Source of the DNA: Datnioides undecimradiatus
Taxonomy: Eukaryota > Chordata > Actinopteri > Lobotiformes > Datnioididae
DNA length: 64,000 nt
Direction: 5' to 3'
NCBI GenBank assembly: GCA_008933995.1
Contig: WARS01000029.1
Span: 12,285,107-12,349,106 of the forward strand
Shown here: in pieces, positions 13,701 through 27,840 of the stretch
How positions within the stretch are numbered: position 1 is the first letter of the stretch
Layout: the number at the start of each line of letters is the position of its first letter
Position numbers and translations under genes: made by a program
Notes under the pieces: generated by a model
The model's input: only the letters and a program-made list of their open reading frames with translations
The model's database searches: none
What the model was told of the DNA's origin: nothing

Positions 13701-16700
13701 CATGCACAAAAAATAGAGAAAAATCTAATCTTGTGAGCCGCCCGTCGTTGAGTGGACGAGCTAAACTCATCATCTTTCATATTCTTAATGTATTGCAATA
13801 ATTCAGCCTTTGCTGCCTTTTATTCTTTAATAAATAAGGGCTTAGTGCAGCATGGAGTTATAAGTAATGCTCACATTATACCAGAAAGGACAAATTCAAA
13901 GAGAATTAGAGGGAGAGGTGAAGCACACTGAGCTATTTGTACTTCAATATCCCCACCTATTGGTGCCAGTGATGAATGCACTCTAAAGTATTTATTCATA
14001 CATGCACTCCAGGGATCACATTTTCAAAGAATAAGTAGTCAAAAAGAATTATTAATAAATGTTTCGCAATCTGAGCAGTTTTACCGTATTCTGAGGTACT
14101 CAAGAGAGCTCTGTGCAATTCACAGACCAAAAACAAATTCTTTTCAGAGGACTCTGTATTTTAGCCAAATCATAATACTCAGTTTGCACTGTCTTTTATA
14201 GTTCATATTTCATCATATGAAGCAGAGCTATTTGTAAAACTAACTGTACTTGAATCTTTGAATTTGGCATTTTCAGTTCATTTTAGTCTTGACCTTGACC
14301 CCCACACAGCACAGTTTTGTGTCTTGAGAGCCAAATGAGTGGGTTTGGCTCATACATAAACCATTAGAATCAGTTACTAGGATTACTTTAGACACAGTGG
14401 AGGGTGTTCTGCTCTGTTGTTAATCACTTCTGAATATTTACTGAATTCGTCCCTTTTATGAGTTACTCATCCTGGTCAGTTTTTGGATGGCAATAAACTG
14501 AACAGAGAAGCCAAAATGTTCCCAGCCAGCTCCAAGTTTCATTAACTTCACCTGGAGGGAGGTGTGGGAAAGAGCTCCTCTCCAACAGTGGTACCTTGAA
14601 CTGCTTTTCAAGCCAGATAGCTTCCTTATTAGATTACCAAATTAGCTCAATGGGTTCTTCTCAAAGCAAAGGAACTTTAATATTAATACCAGCCCCATGC
14701 TCACCCAGGTTTATAATGTTTTGTTTTTCTTCCACTGTGTCAAAGGGGTCAGTCTAACTCTCATAAAGTTTGGTTTCTGCCCATATTTTCACACATTATG
14801 GGGACAGCTTATTTTTAGCACCTTATAATAGATTGCCAAATACAACACTGCTCACTACAGACTCAAAAATAAAGCAACAATTCTCAGACATGGCAACAAC
14901 AACAAAATGGCTTGCGCTTCGCCAAAGGTGCACTTGCTGCAGAAATTTTACAAATGTTTACTCAAGAAAGTATAGATTGCTATGTCCTGAATGTTTGTAG
15001 TTCAGAAAGATGGTTTAGTTGCAGATTCTCCAAAATACTTGATGACTAAAACTGTCATGACAGTATGACAGTAAAAACATTCCATAGAATAATTTCATTG
15101 CAGTCTGACATAAGCTCTTACCCAATACTGCAGGTATGAAATACGCACACATGTGCCAAAGCCTTCTCATCTCTTGATAAAGAGATGCTATTGAGAGGCA
15201 GACCCCCCTGCAGCAGCCATCTTGGACCATTTTCTAGTCTGACTAGGCTCTGCTGATGGACCCCCATAAAGGAATCCAATAATCACATGCAGAGGCCTTC
15301 AGGGAAAGAACTACAGTAACTGCCGTGGACCATGTGTGTGGCTGTATGTGAGTATGTGCATGTGTGTGTTCTCCACTGGCAGCAATACCCTCTGATTTAT
15401 GGACGGAGTGACGGCCATCGAGGACAATGATAGTCACCACACCCTCTCAGCTCAAATACTCAATCTGGTTGCAGCCATAGTGCCATTTCCATAGACACCA
15501 ATGTCAGGGTCACAAACCTCTTATTGCTTTGTTTTGTTGTGCTTGTCCTCTATTCACTCTACTAATAATGTCCTCCTCCACTCACTCACTCTCTTGCTCT
15601 CCATCCTCTGCATCAGTCACTCTCTCCTTCTCTTTCCTGCCCTGGTTTAGTCTCATTGTTGGTGTGTCAGATTACTGTGGAGCACTGGCTAGCCTCCGAC
15701 CTACCCATGACCCATGGCTCCATTGGCAGGTTTGACGATAAAGGTCTTCTGCTTGCGTTTCCTGCGTAGCTCTTTGACGTAGTTCTGGAACTGAGTGTAT
15801 TCGGCGGGGAAGATCCAGGTTTTGGGTATGAAGCTGTACTCTTGAGGCTGGCACTTGATCATTCTGGTGAAACAAAGTAAACATTTTATACTTTTAAAAT
15901 CATCTGGAGTCTGGAGAGTACTTTTTCAAAGTGTTAGCTTCACTTTGCATGTTTATTTCAGTAAAAAATAATTTTGTGCTTTTTCTGCAGTGTCTTCTAG
16001 TTAGTTTGGCTTGAAGTGGTGGAGTGCTACAAGTACCCAGTTGTAACTTCATAGAGTGCCAGCTGGCTGAACACTGAGCTTTGAAATATTCTTGTTTTTG
16101 CACATCTGCAACTGAACTAAAAAAACTTACTTGGACATGTTTCTTGCTAGGCAGTCTTTCCGGCAGATTTCACCCATGCCAGGGAAATGGTTAATTCTCT
16201 GCAGAGGGACAGGCAGACATAATAATGTTGTTAGGGCCATTACGCCACTCAATTCCACCCCCACCCCTCCATAAAAATGAGCACATTAAAGGCAGCAACC
16301 TGAAGTGAGCTTACAATGTTCTGACATTTATGCCCAATTACGGACTCAAAACAAAAAGGTGACGCTGAGACCTTTCTCAACCCTTATTTAGTTTACCGTG
16401 GTTTTTTTATACTATTTAAAGGTTGGGGAGGGAAGAGGCGAGAAAAAAAAACGATCAATCTCAACTCCGAGGGGCCGAGGTAATTGGTTCTGCATCGCAA
16501 GCTCCTGCAGTGACAGTTGAATGAATTGCTTTGAATGCGCCGAAAGGGGGGTGGGGGGTAAAGGAAAAACTCTGGGTTTTCTGTATTCTTTGACCAAATG
16601 AGCCTGAACAGGGGCGTTAATTAGGCTCGTATGAACTGAAACTTGACAGCAAACTCTCACAGTACATCACTAAATGGAAAAAAGGAAAAAATTAAAAGAG

Positions 16701-19700
16701 GGAGAGAGAGAGAGCGTGCGAGAGAAGAGGGGTAAAAAGAACGCAGAGTGTACCGTGATTATTATCCAAACGAGACAGACGTAATTAGGGATTCGGAAGA
16801 GATTGCACAATTATGCCAATGCCACGAGACGGCATGGCTTGTGAAGGGAAATCAAAACCAATTGTTGAGGGACTTCTACTTTTCTACTGAGAAATTATCT
16901 CATGAAACACCACAGCAGCGTGAGAGAGCAAGTGAAAAGAACTGACAGCAAATCACCCGTTCCGTGTGAAACATTAGCCACACTGCTACACGTTAAGCTG
17001 TTACAGTATTTGTAATATTCAATCTACTTAGCTGAACTCTTGCTGCCCCTGTCCTAACAAGCTATAGTCTTTCTAGCTTGTGATTTAATCAATCATTAGT
17101 GCCCAGTCTAATCAAATCAGCAGTCGGGAAGATGGATGGCTAACGCTCGGAGCAGCAGCGGCAAGTTCACTCAGCGGGACAGGGAGGTCAAACAGAGGTA
17201 AGATCACTCTCAGACTAGTGCACAGAAGTCAGAGCAACCTTTCTTGTTTAGGCCGGTCTTGTCAACATCACTAGTGACATCTGAAACCTGACCCCCCCAC
17301 CCCCTGCTGCTCACAACTTGTCAGTCTACCTGTCAATCTTCCCATCAGTCTCTGTGTAAGCCCTATGTTCCCTCTCACTCTGTCCACCCCTCAGTCCTAT
17401 TTGCTGTCTCTCTTCTACCTCCCAGGGTCTGAGGTAAAGCAGATGGGCAGGCTCAGAGTCTTCTGTCCATCTTTACTTTTTTGCAATCTCTGCGTTGACA
17501 TCTACTACATTTAATCTGAATGCCCTTCACTTTCTGCCACTTCCTCCAGCTCCATCTGACCCAAATTTCTCTACATACCATCCCCTGACGAGTAAAAAAA
17601 AAAAAAAACATGTTGTAAAGCAGAGTGGTGTGCAAACACCCAAAAGGCCCTGCGTTTGATGGCAGAGTCTGAGTCATAGATACCACAATATACAGAAAAC
17701 TGATTAGGTTCATCAGTTTCAGCAGCCAAGCTACAGTCTCAATGGAAGATGCTCCATTTCTGTATACTGTGTGCACATATGATACTTTATACCTTTGTAA
17801 CTGTGAGTAAGTAATATGCAAATATTGCTGCAATAACCCAGTGTCCTAAATTTTTTTCTTTTCCGGGTTTACATTGTGTTGTTTTATTTGAACTTAAATA
17901 CCACAATGTAACTTATTTGGTGAAACCTTTATGACCTGCAAGCACACAGAGAGTATTTTACATATGTAAGTGACAGTTACAATGTTACTAAACATTGTAA
18001 AACTTAAAAACTGCGGTATGCATGTGGCATGTGATTAATGCTGAGGTTCGCCAACATTATAGGTCTCCTTGCCCTCACATGTAACAAGAATGCCACAATG
18101 GCTGTGGTATCTCACAACAGGGATTCATTGAAGATGTTATTGTTAGAACTTCAATACAAGTTTTACAGTTTAGAACTGTAGTTTGGTCTAATCTAATCTT
18201 TCAGTGTAAGATATTTAAAGACTTGGGAGAAGGCCTTCCATCACTGCCGTTTTATGGCTTGTCTTCTCTACAGGAGCGCAAAAAATGTATCTAGGAATGT
18301 TCTGGGCTGTAATACGTTTGAAGAAGCTGCAGAAAACCGCGTCATGTTTATCCAACTCTAACCAATGAAGCACTTGAAGGAGAGGATTTGGTTTCCTGTA
18401 TAGGAAAATCATTTAGATAAAAATTCTCCAAGTACGGGCGAGTTAAAGTAGCTGTCATGTTCATTTCATCCTCTAAATCCCTTTCTTCTGCTGCACTGCA
18501 CTGTTTGATTTCAGAGGCATCTCTTTCACCTTTTCTCTTAAGGAATCCTTGGGGGGAAAATCCTTTTTCACCTCAGCAACGAGTACGGGCACGGTATTTT
18601 GGTTTTAACATTTGGTTTACCTTTAAAGTCCACTGAACACATAAGATCTTTTTCAGATCTGCGCTTGAAGACTTCTCATTTTCAGTTACATACATCCACA
18701 GGCAGCTTATCAGTATCATGGCCTTTGGCTGCTGGCCACTGAGCAGCTTTATTGGAGCATACTGTAAAGGTTAACAGCCAGATTTTCCTGTTCAGTACAG
18801 CAATTGAATCTGACACTCTTATTTCTAAGCTCTCTTCTCTAACCTCTAGGCTTCCATACAAGGTGTGCTGACTTGACATGGTAGCCACGCAGTGTACCTG
18901 ATAATTCCTGAGCTCAGCGATTTTCTCGTGTTGCACGGCCGAGTCATTCCAGATGAGGTTGGCAGTCTCGTCTTCATCCCGGGTCTTGATGAAGTCCACC
19001 TCATTGATGACAATACGAACTGGGGAAAAACACTCATATTAGATCGTATTCATCAATACAATTAACTGTGCTTACTTTTAAATAAACTTTAGACACTGTT
19101 TCCGAGTAGCCATATTCAGGATGACGAAACAACCATACAGACAGATGCAAAATGAGAGCAAGATTCGACCTGGAAAACTGGAAAATCAAATATTTCTACT
19201 TTACAGATCAATGTTTCACTCAAACGTTTTCCGAGGCTTAAATTCTGTTTCTGCATATATTAAGAGAGAAATGAGTCCAGGAGATTATAGATCAAAAAGC
19301 TTACAGCAATATTTACCATTCATGGAATGGTTGCAGAGCAGCCAATCGTAGTGCCTCTCTTCAGAAAGATAAATTAATTGTCTGTAATGCATTCAAATCC
19401 CACTGGAAACTCCATAGTATGAGAGATAGGTGGCAAGCCCATTTGGACATTAATCCGACAACTATTCATTATTCAGTAAGTAATGAAAAATTCATATGCC
19501 CTAACGAAACGAGGTATTAATTAATTTCTTGAAAGCCATCACAAACCTGGAGAAGGCTTGCCTAATGTTGCATGATGGTACTTGAATGGGAAAAAAGGTG
19601 TTTCCGATGCAACTTCATCCATCTGTTAACATCGTTAGAGGCTAACAGTGTTTTGCTAACTGGAGAACGGAGGGTTTGTATCACAGCAGGCCTATGCTTA

Positions 19701-21586
19701 CAGTTAGCAGCAGGGCTATGGAAGTCAAAGCTATAATCAATCCTTTCGTAGGTATTTAACCAAAGAGACACCCTTAGGGCCGGAGTTTACTTCCCTTCTC
19801 AGTGGGCGTAAAGTAAATTTCCTGCATCATATTCCTTGACCTTTAACCTTTAGCTATGATACTATCAATCCTGAAACAAAAAAAGACAACTGCTAAAAAG
19901 GTAACAGCAAAAATGAGCCATCCATCTGGCCCTTAGTGTTAATTTTCCTTTAAAATAGCCCCGCACTACCCTCAGAATGGCCACTGTGAGGGTCTCGTCA
20001 CAGCTAGCAAACTGGCTCACAGCTAGAATCCCATCTACCTACAGGATCCCGGCAGCCCCCAACTTCTACTTGCTGTTGCTGACTCCTTAGTTTCATAGGT
20101 TGTAGCTCACCCCTGAGAGCTGTGCTGCCACACAATATAGTGAACATGTGAGGAGTGCTTACTATGCTCTTTTGGCCCTTCTCAAAAAGAAAAAAAAAAC
20201 CTCACTGCCAAGTTAAATTACCTCAATAAAGATTTATGTATGTATGTGAGGCCGAGTTTTCTCTGTGTGAACTGCTGGCTGCACTGCAACTCTATTAGGT
20301 TTAATTTAAGACATTAAATAACAACGGCCTCCTTCAAACAATCCACCACAGCAAATTAGATTTTATTGTTGAGAAGACACTGTGATTGGATTTGTGGTGT
20401 TTTGAGGGACTTGCTAAGCGATACTGAGAGCTTTTTATAAAATTAATATGCAATTGAGTGTCAGAGTGCATTAATCTTACCTGCAGGACCACCCAAAATG
20501 TTGGTCTTGCTCACTCATTAATTTTTCATGAAGAAAAATATTAATCCAGAAGCTTCAACTGTAGCTAAATCTGAAATAAAATTAGCTCACCAGACAAGAC
20601 CACTGATCTTTAACTGTGTGTTCATCAATGCTGATAGACCATCAGACATGTCCATGTAAGCAATGTGTTGAAAATAAAACTTAAACCAATACTACAACTG
20701 AAACTACCACCACTACTGGTAAACCATTTCAGACACTTTTCCAACAAAAAAAAACAAAACATCAATAGTAGAATAATGTACATCAGAGAAAGGTTTTCAT
20801 CAGCCTTCTCAAAGAAAGCCTCTTTTCATCCTACACTAGCTTCTCCATTAGGACAAACTCTTTGATCAAAAGATATCTTATCCTTGCAGGCTGCACATTT
20901 CTGTTGTGTACATGCCTGTTTTAGCTCCTTCTCAAGCCTGTTTTCAATTATGTCCAAAATCTTCACTGAACACTTGTATGTGTTGTTCTTACTGTAACTT
21001 CAGAGGCATTTTAATATAATGAATAATTGGTTAGCATACCAATCTCATATTTGGTGCCAGCAACATTGGCGGTTATAGTTCCTTTCTTCTTTTTGGTGCG
21101 CACCTTCCTCTTCCCACTGCTCTGGTAGGAGCCCACAGATGGCCCGTTCACGGGGGACGCGCCTTGATTCTCTGGAGAAAGAGACAGCATACAGCAAAAC
21201 TAGATACAGTTACAGCTTGTGCTCCACACTAGGAGGTGAACAGGAGTATTCTAATATACTTTCCTCATTTCTGCAGGGGATTTAGGGGGGGTTTGTTTAT
21301 GGGACTAGGGTGTAAATGAATTAGGTGTCTAGTTTATTGTAACTGCATGCATCATGATCCTTATTCGTGCGTGTGTGTGCCTGGCTGTAAGCCTTTATGT
21401 AGTAGAGAACAGTACTGATGAGCAGGCAGGCAGGTACATACTGTATATGAGCAGGTGGTTCATATACAGGTATGTGTGTGCTTGTGAGTGCCACAGTGTA
21501 TATACAACATCTAACAGAATAACCCTTTCAGTCCTGAGAGAGTTGGACCTCTTTTACTCACCTCCTTCATTGGGAGGGGAGGGCAT
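5904..21586 (-). CDS. ttll7: Tubulin polyglutamylase TTLL7, 5' half (coding exons 1-8; 3' part beyond left edge)
   Basis: TTLL7 adds glutamate chains to tubulin tails, mainly beta-tubulin in neurons and ciliated cells (family knowledge). Coding exons on the minus strand: 21586-21562, 21171-21040, 19019-18898, 16198-16131, 15863-15705, 11580-11364, 9307-9143 and 6062-5904. All have GT-AG borders and compatible phases, giving 349 codons. The start MPSPPNEG matches the remembered human start MPSLPQEG. A basic run (residues 29-39, KRKVRTKKKKG) precedes the TTL domain. ATP-grasp and TTL motifs visible are KPANGAMGHG (160-169), VQEY (187-190), KFDLRIY (201-207) and MHLTNYS (246-252). The next expected block, NRAPSFGTD, is not found at 1-5903, so the gene runs off the window in a long intron. 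The human protein is about 887 aa, so roughly 40% is here. TTLL6 and other TTLLs share the motifs, but the N-terminus and neighbours point to TTLL7. Confidence 0.95.
6541..6666. repeat. Local duplication, copy 1
   Basis: This segment (CACTCTGCACAAAGCTTCCC onward) reappears at 7543-7673 in the same orientation, with scattered substitutions and a small insertion. A shorter block at 6212-6249 also recurs, at 7162-7199, in the same order. This points to an old tandem duplication of about 1 kb. Confidence 0.85.
7543..7673. repeat. Local duplication, copy 2
   Basis: Second copy of the segment at 6541-6666, about 1.0 kb downstream. It contains a few extra T residues (near 7645) and differs at scattered sites, so the duplication is not recent. 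Confidence 0.85.
9308..11363 (-). other. TTLL7 intron 6
   Basis: This 2.06-kb intron holds a (GT)n microsatellite at 10647-10699 and a GA-rich block at about 10861-10898. No exon or other gene was seen. Confidence 0.8.
10647..10699. repeat. (GT)n microsatellite
   Basis: About 26 uninterrupted GT units in TTLL7 intron 6. Confidence 0.96.
11584..11740 (-). mobile_element. Fish LINE/SINE 3'-tail fragment abutting TTLL7 exon 6
   Basis: Read on the plus strand, GAAACTTTATTAATCC followed by CGGGGGGGAAATTGG closely resembles the widespread teleost retroelement tail (TTTATTGATCCCCGAGGGGAAATTG type). Similarity appears to continue with A-rich sequence towards about 11740. The tail ends within about 4 nt of the acceptor of TTLL7 exon 6 (exon edge 11580), so on the gene strand it provides the pyrimidine tract and an AATAAA. 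The exact family (Rex- or L2-like) was not determined. Confidence 0.55.
11741..15704 (-). other. Remainder of TTLL7 intron 5
   Basis: AT-rich intronic sequence of about 4 kb. No exon, RNA gene or delimited repeat was recognised on either strand. Confidence 0.7.
16199..18897 (-). other. TTLL7 intron 3
   Basis: This 2.7-kb intron includes a short GA-rich block at about 16699-16732 and a poly(A) run at about 17594-17609. Nothing else was recognised. Confidence 0.75.
19020..21039 (-). other. TTLL7 intron 2
   Basis: This 2.0-kb AT-rich intron contains no exon or repeat that could be named. Confidence 0.75.
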
Positions 21587-21962
21587 CTCAGGGGCTGGAG
21601 GAGTGAAGGGGCAAGCCAAGCTTTCTGCCAGGCCTGGCAGGCGGGTGGGCCTCGTAGGGTATGCACAGCACCCTCCAAGGGCTCTCTCAGACTCACAGTA
21701 GTTAGTCTTCCCTGTCTTGGGCTGTATGGACGATGTGGTTCAGGATGACCCAATGGATCATCTGAGCATCTCCCTGGCGCCTTTCAGCAGCATAAAGAGC
21801 AGCAGCAGAGTCTGAGTGGGCTGGGGGAGTTAGAAGGGGGTGGCAGTAGCAGGAGAGAGTGGGAGGGGAAGGGCCTCTCAAGGGTCTACACAGCCCCAGC
21901 TTATTTACAGCCCTGAGAGAAGAGGGAGGGAGGGGGGTGGACAGAGGGATGGATAGGAATGC
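21562..21962 (-). other. ttll7: TTLL7 first coding exon with 5' UTR portion
   Basis: The start codon lies at 21586-21584. Upstream of it on the minus strand is untranslated sequence back to a good splice acceptor, a pyrimidine tract ending in CTACAG, which puts the exon edge at 21962. The 5' UTR therefore begins in at least one more exon to the right, probably near 27.8-28.4 kb. The acceptor call is inference from the signal alone. Confidence 0.6.
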
Positions 21963-24900
21963 CTGTAGAGGAGAAGAACAAAGATATTTTACAGCTCCAG
22001 AACAGAGGTAATGGGCTGACTGCTCAGAGGGCGACTACACTGTGGATCTATGTGTGTTTTCTCACTGGACTGGAGAGCGTTGGACATGCATTTGATGTAA
22101 AGTAGCAGCAACAGCAGCACAAAGGCCTATCACAGGCTACATCAGTCAATCTGCCACTGCACGTAACAGCTCAGTGAGACCTCTGTACAGCACTGACACT
22201 GCAGTACTACTAATGAAATAATCTAAAGCTGTGGGTTGTCCACTGGACTAATTGGTATTCCACGCGAACCATTGTGAAATATTAATGCGGTTGTCAAGTA
22301 AAGGGTTTGCAGCATCTCACTGTGTCTCATGTTAGAGCCAGCTGGGTTTCATCGTATGGCTGAGAGGTCACTTCATTCAAACAGATGGCATCTTTACAGT
22401 GGTTTGTTAAAAGGATGCTTCAGGCAACGAACAATGTGGGAAATTAACACCAGTCATCAGCCAAATCCTGTTATTGTTTGGCTGTGGTCTGTGAGTGTGT
22501 CTTCAAGCCACTTTTGGATGCAATACAGCATTGTTGAGATGTCCTGTTGCATTTAGTTTTTTTTCTGGCTAGGGCAGCATAGTGACTCGGTAGTTAGTAC
22601 TGTTGCCTCACAGCAAGAGGAGATTGTACTTGAGTCTCTGTCTTCTTTGCGTGGGATTTACATGTTCTCCTTTTGTGGCTTCATGGGTTTTCATGTCCAG
22701 ATGCTCTAAACTCCTGCCATTTGCAAAGACAAAGCAGGATTAAGGTGGACTGGAGACTCCAAGCTGCCTACAGGCCTGAAGGAGTGTGACTCCATCCAGT
22801 GATGGACTGGCAAGCCATAAATTGTCTCACCAGCTTACAGCATGCTTGGAATGATTCCAACTGCTTGTGATCCTTTCAAGTAAAATAGTGCTGGTAGCTG
22901 CTTAATTCAGAGTCGACAATGATCCACACTAATGGATTGAAATGTCCTCCTCAAGGGGTCACAAGATAAATCTAAAGGGTTGTGAGATGAAAGGGAGGTT
23001 TTCCTTGCCGTTGTCGCCAAGTGCTTTACCATGGTGGGAACTGTTGGGTCAGAAGTAGTATAACAAGCATGATCAAGACCTGCACTATATTAATGAAATA
23101 GTGCTGGTGCTATATAAATGAATTTAAATTAAATTAACAAGAGATCAACAACACTTTTTGCTATACCACAACTTGTTATATGTTATGGATTACTGAATTC
23201 TACTCCTCCAAGTTTGTAAAAAATATTTAATAAAAATATATCACTCCAACACTCTTTACCTGGTCACACAGCATTAATATGTGCAACCAGCAATATGTGG
23301 CTGCCAGAAAGCAATTCAGGGGGTCACAAGCAAAAAAGTCTTAAGAACACTGCTTCAGTGTTCTTCAAGTGTTTGAAGCTTCCTATTTAGAGTCACAATG
23401 GTGTTTTGAATATTTCCATGCGATGGGTAATATTAACTGTTCGAACCATAGTGTCTTTGTATAATGTAGAAGACTTGCAAGGCTGCTCAGCGTCTTTAAA
23501 TGGATGAAAAGGAAAAATTCTAATCAAGATTAATTTTGGGAATTAACAGATTCATTTTACAAAAGGAAAATAATATCAGAAAAATCTGGTCTTCAAAAGA
23601 TGCACGGTATCAAGTCCAGAAACTGGAGCTAAATTACAGATTGTAAGCAATATACACCAGTGTACACGTGGTACAGAGCTTAAGCTTATTGTGCTTCTTT
23701 TAAATTTCATAAGGAGATCAACAGTAACCTCTAGTGGTGAGAATATACTGAACAGCCCATTTCCTGCACAGAGTTACACCTGTAGGTGTACATGTACACA
23801 TATAAAAATGAGAAACAAATGCACACATGCTGACCTAAAAAGCAACTCTATTGATTTGATCAGCATCCTCTGGACAAATTAGAATGGGGAAACAATCCAA
23901 TTGCATTACTTGATCACACAGTAATCTTCACTGTCAGCCTCTGGGCCTGCCTGTGCTAAGCACAAGACATTGATCCCTGGGAGGCCAGAGATTGCAATGA
24001 GATCAGCTGGGGTGGGCAACAAAGAGTCAGAGTGATAAAGTGAGGCAAGCTGTGATGGTGACAACCTGCCCCCACTTCCCTGTGGTGAACTGTACAGGAG
24101 TCAGGGAACACTGCCTCTATAGGAGAAGACCTTGGTGTCATGTAAACCCTGAGGAACAAGGCAGGATCTGACAGGCACATATGATATAACTGAACACCTA
24201 CAAGCAGACACATATGCCAAGAACATTCTCTAATGCAAAAAATCTTTGAAAAATGCACAGTTCCAATGCAATGACTGCGATGTTACTTCTGCACAATACT
24301 GCAAGACTATTAACCTTCATATTTTAAGGAACAATTATTTCATTACTTTTTTGTGTGTTTTACAGCACTGAATTATGGCATCTTAATTGTTTTCAGTTAC
24401 CCGACACATTTTCTGTTAAACAATCTTTAATGTTACTATCCATCTCAATATTATCAATAATTAATGGTGTTAACCACATTGTTTCATATCTTCTGTTTCT
24501 TGGTGGTAATATTTTTCCATTTGACTTGGACTTAAAACCTGGCTACCATAAGGTCATATTTGAGGCACTTATCGTGCTTATGAATGGCCCAGCAAAAAGG
24601 GACGCTGTGGTGTTTTGCTCATTTGTCTTAGTAGTAGTGGTGGTTATCAGCCACAAGACGGCCTAGTTTTACTTGCGTTCACATGATAGAAGTGAAATCT
24701 CAATGTAGTCATACACCGGATGAGGGTGTATGACCGTTACCACAAACTGATAGAGGGACATGAGTATATCCTGTTATGAAACAGGTTTTAGATGATCTCC
24801 GTGATCCTTGTCAGATATCATACCCTTTCTATCGTTATGGTTCTTTTAAGAGTTCCTGCCTGCTCTCCTTAGATGTTTCTTTTCCCCTCTTGCAATTTTA

Positions 24901-27840
24901 ACCTTCTGGTTACTTTTTGTAAGATCTCAAAGAATACAACACGAGAATATACACAAAATGAGGTCCAGTCTTTATAGGCATTACTTGACGATATATTCTA
25001 CTGCTGGCATCATCACCATTAATCCTTCAGTGAAGCATTAACAACAAAATCTTAACTAAATCCCTTCCACTAAATAGTGTTAATCCTCTGATGCAATGGC
25101 AATGTTGCTCCAACAGAGGGAGCTAAAGGGCCATCACAACAGAGAGTAGGTGAATGGGCAGAACTCTATGGATGCTGAGCTCATGCACTTCCCCTTTGCC
25201 ACACACAACACAAAAAGGCTTCATTGTGGAGAGTCAGCTCTTCATGGTGCTCAGCTGCATCACTCCCTGTTTCACAGCCTCTAAATGTATGACAAATGCA
25301 TGTCTGTTTGTTAGGGCATCATTATGCAGAATTTCCCCCTAATTATCCAGCACAAGTTGTTAATGAATGTGTCACATTACTGTATGTGATGATTCAAGAA
25401 CACATATTTTGTCAGAGCATTTTGTCTACATCGCAAGCATTTACTGAAACAATAGCAGGAAGTTAGGAAGTTAGGTCAGGAAGACTCAAAGGAAATGTAT
25501 CTTCACACAGATATGAGGCACACTTAAATGAGGCAAAGTCACTTCAAAAGCGCATTATCCCCTTTTATATCAAAAGCAAATTCAAAAAGACAGCACAAAT
25601 AGCTTTACAAGAACTGTGTTAAAGAAAAAGCTGAACCCATGCAGAAGACTATTTATTCATGACAAGTAGTGTCACACCTATTACACAAGTCCCTTCAACA
25701 ATCAGTTGTACATCCCTGAGGGGTTTGTTTTATGTTTTCCCTGTCTCACATGAAACTACTTCTTGAAAGCAGTCGTCAAATACAGAATCAATAGAGAGGC
25801 TTGAGGAATCACTGCTTAGCCTCATATTATGCTGAAAGTGCAGGAATTGCAAGACGCATGTTCTTTTCTGTACATGCAGCATGCCCTGGTCTTGCCTTTA
25901 CAGCAGTGCTGGGACCTGAGGGTATGTCTAACCATTTAAAAGGGCAGAGACATGAACTAAGAATGGAGACATGTTGTACTATTACACATCCTTGACTGAA
26001 AAGAAAATGTAAACAAAAGAAATCTCCTGCAGAAAATTGAACTTTTGTCATATAAATAGATTAAACCATTTTCCCTGAACATGGCCAGAGTCATTCTGTA
26101 CATCCATAAGGTCCGAGACATGCAGTAAGATTATTTTTGCAAAAACTATTTCTACTTTGATCATCGTCTGTTTGGCGACCTACCACAACATTGTCCTCGT
26201 AGAAAAAAATCATTGCTGAGTTTGTGGACTACTCTTGCAGAAAAGTAGCTGGTTTAGAATTGCCAGCGGATCTAAAATTAGCTCAAACCAGTGACCCAAC
26301 TCTGGCTTCATGCCTTCTTCCAGATATGAGGAGGAACAAGTGTGGGAGCTATCAGCCCACGGGATACTGAAATACAGCAACAAACAGCTGAGTATTAAGC
26401 TTAACTTTATCAGAGAGAATATACAGAAATACAGGCAAAACTGCCAAATCTAAAATTCAGCCACTGTCCCCGAGCTGTTACTAAACAGTTATATGAACTA
26501 CAATCTAGCCTGGCTTTACTTTGTGTGAGACGAAGCAGAGCATATGACTTATGACACACATAAACATTTGCTCAAAAGCACTGCACTTCACTGTTTTAAC
26601 AAAGTACATGCACAAAGGTTTATCACCAACACAATATGAATAAACATCAAGCAAAATCTAACAGGTGAATTTATCAACTGGAAAAAAACAAGCTAGATGC
26701 TGACAATAAACAAATGTGAATTCATGTAAAACGCAGGGCTACTCTAATCACGGGGTTCGTAGTCAGAGGTTAATTCCTTGTGCAGGATTTTGTCAAAAAA
26801 TTGTTGTCATTATAGCAACCGGGCCTAATCATTTAGATATTGTGGGTGCAATACAAATATTGAATATCCCATATTAATTAATAATAAACACTTCAGAATG
26901 CCAACTGCAGCCTGCATGAAAATAAAGGATTACACATATCATATCCATCTTAATAGCCTTATCTCTGGAATATGTCCAGAAGACAGGATGCCATCCAGAA
27001 CTCATATGCTGTGCTGTTATTATTATGTAATCCATCCGCTCATTTGGGAATGGTCATCTCCAGGGTGCTATATGAGCATGTGGTCTCTAAGTGGCACACT
27101 AGCTCACAAACAGACCAGTCTAAATCAAATGGCTTTTCAAACACCACATCCCTTGTGTAATTAACCAGGCTCTGAGCATCAAGAACTAAACATCAGCTAT
27201 TGTCTTTCATGCCAAGACTGATTTTTTTAAGGGTATTTGAAAAGCTAGTCTGAGCTCAGAAGCTATGCTACTCATGCAGCAAAGCGACCAATGCATGTCA
27301 CAGCACAGCAGTCAATATGGTATCTTCCAGATCACTGGAAGGATAGTAGGCCATCCTCTATTACAGATCTTGTCTGAATCTCGGGATTAACGCAAATTGT
27401 TCGTTGTAATTCTCACATGTAATATCTAGGATATCAGAGTTTTTCAGGAAATTGGTTGCGCTCACTAATCTAACGCCACAGAGCCTAAGCAGATGTATAA
27501 TTGCTTTGTGTCAATTGCTAGCAAGCGATGGCTAACGTTAGGTTGCTAGCCACTTGTATAGGTCAGGTGGACTGATCAAACAAGGAAACAATCTGACAAT
27601 GTTGCTATTCAAGAACTTGCTACAGTCAAATGTAGCGTTACGACAACGTTAACGTTTAACTGTCCTGCGAATGAGGGCGTATTCGTTTCAAGTTGCTTGA
27701 AAATGAGATAAATCACTGAATGAGACAGCGTCCAATAAATCAGTGGAGGAACAATGACCCTGGGATACTCTACAGTTAGCTTAGCCGCACCACCTAGCAA
27801 ATGATGGAGAGGCGAGAGCGAGGCAGCCCTTAAACGTTAC
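21963..27840 (-). other. Probable TTLL7 5' UTR intron
   Basis: About 5.9 kb between the exon bearing the start codon and the candidate non-coding first exon. It contains the degraded interspersed repeat at about 22572-23140. No coding exon was recognised on either strand. Confidence 0.55.
22572..23140 (+). repeat. Degraded dispersed fish repeat(s), SINE-like
   Basis: GTTAGTACTGTTGCCTCACA at about 22592, and later blocks containing TTTACATGTTCTCC and GGTGGACTGGAGACTCC, match the general form of a very common teleost repeat with a tRNA-like head (remembered consensus GTGGTTAGCACTGTTGCCTCACAG). A second part at about 22990-23140, with GAGGTTTTCCTTGCCGTTGT and an ending of CTATATAAATGAATTTAAAT type, resembles another widespread fish repeat tail. 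Both are mutated. No target-site duplication was found. Confidence 0.5.
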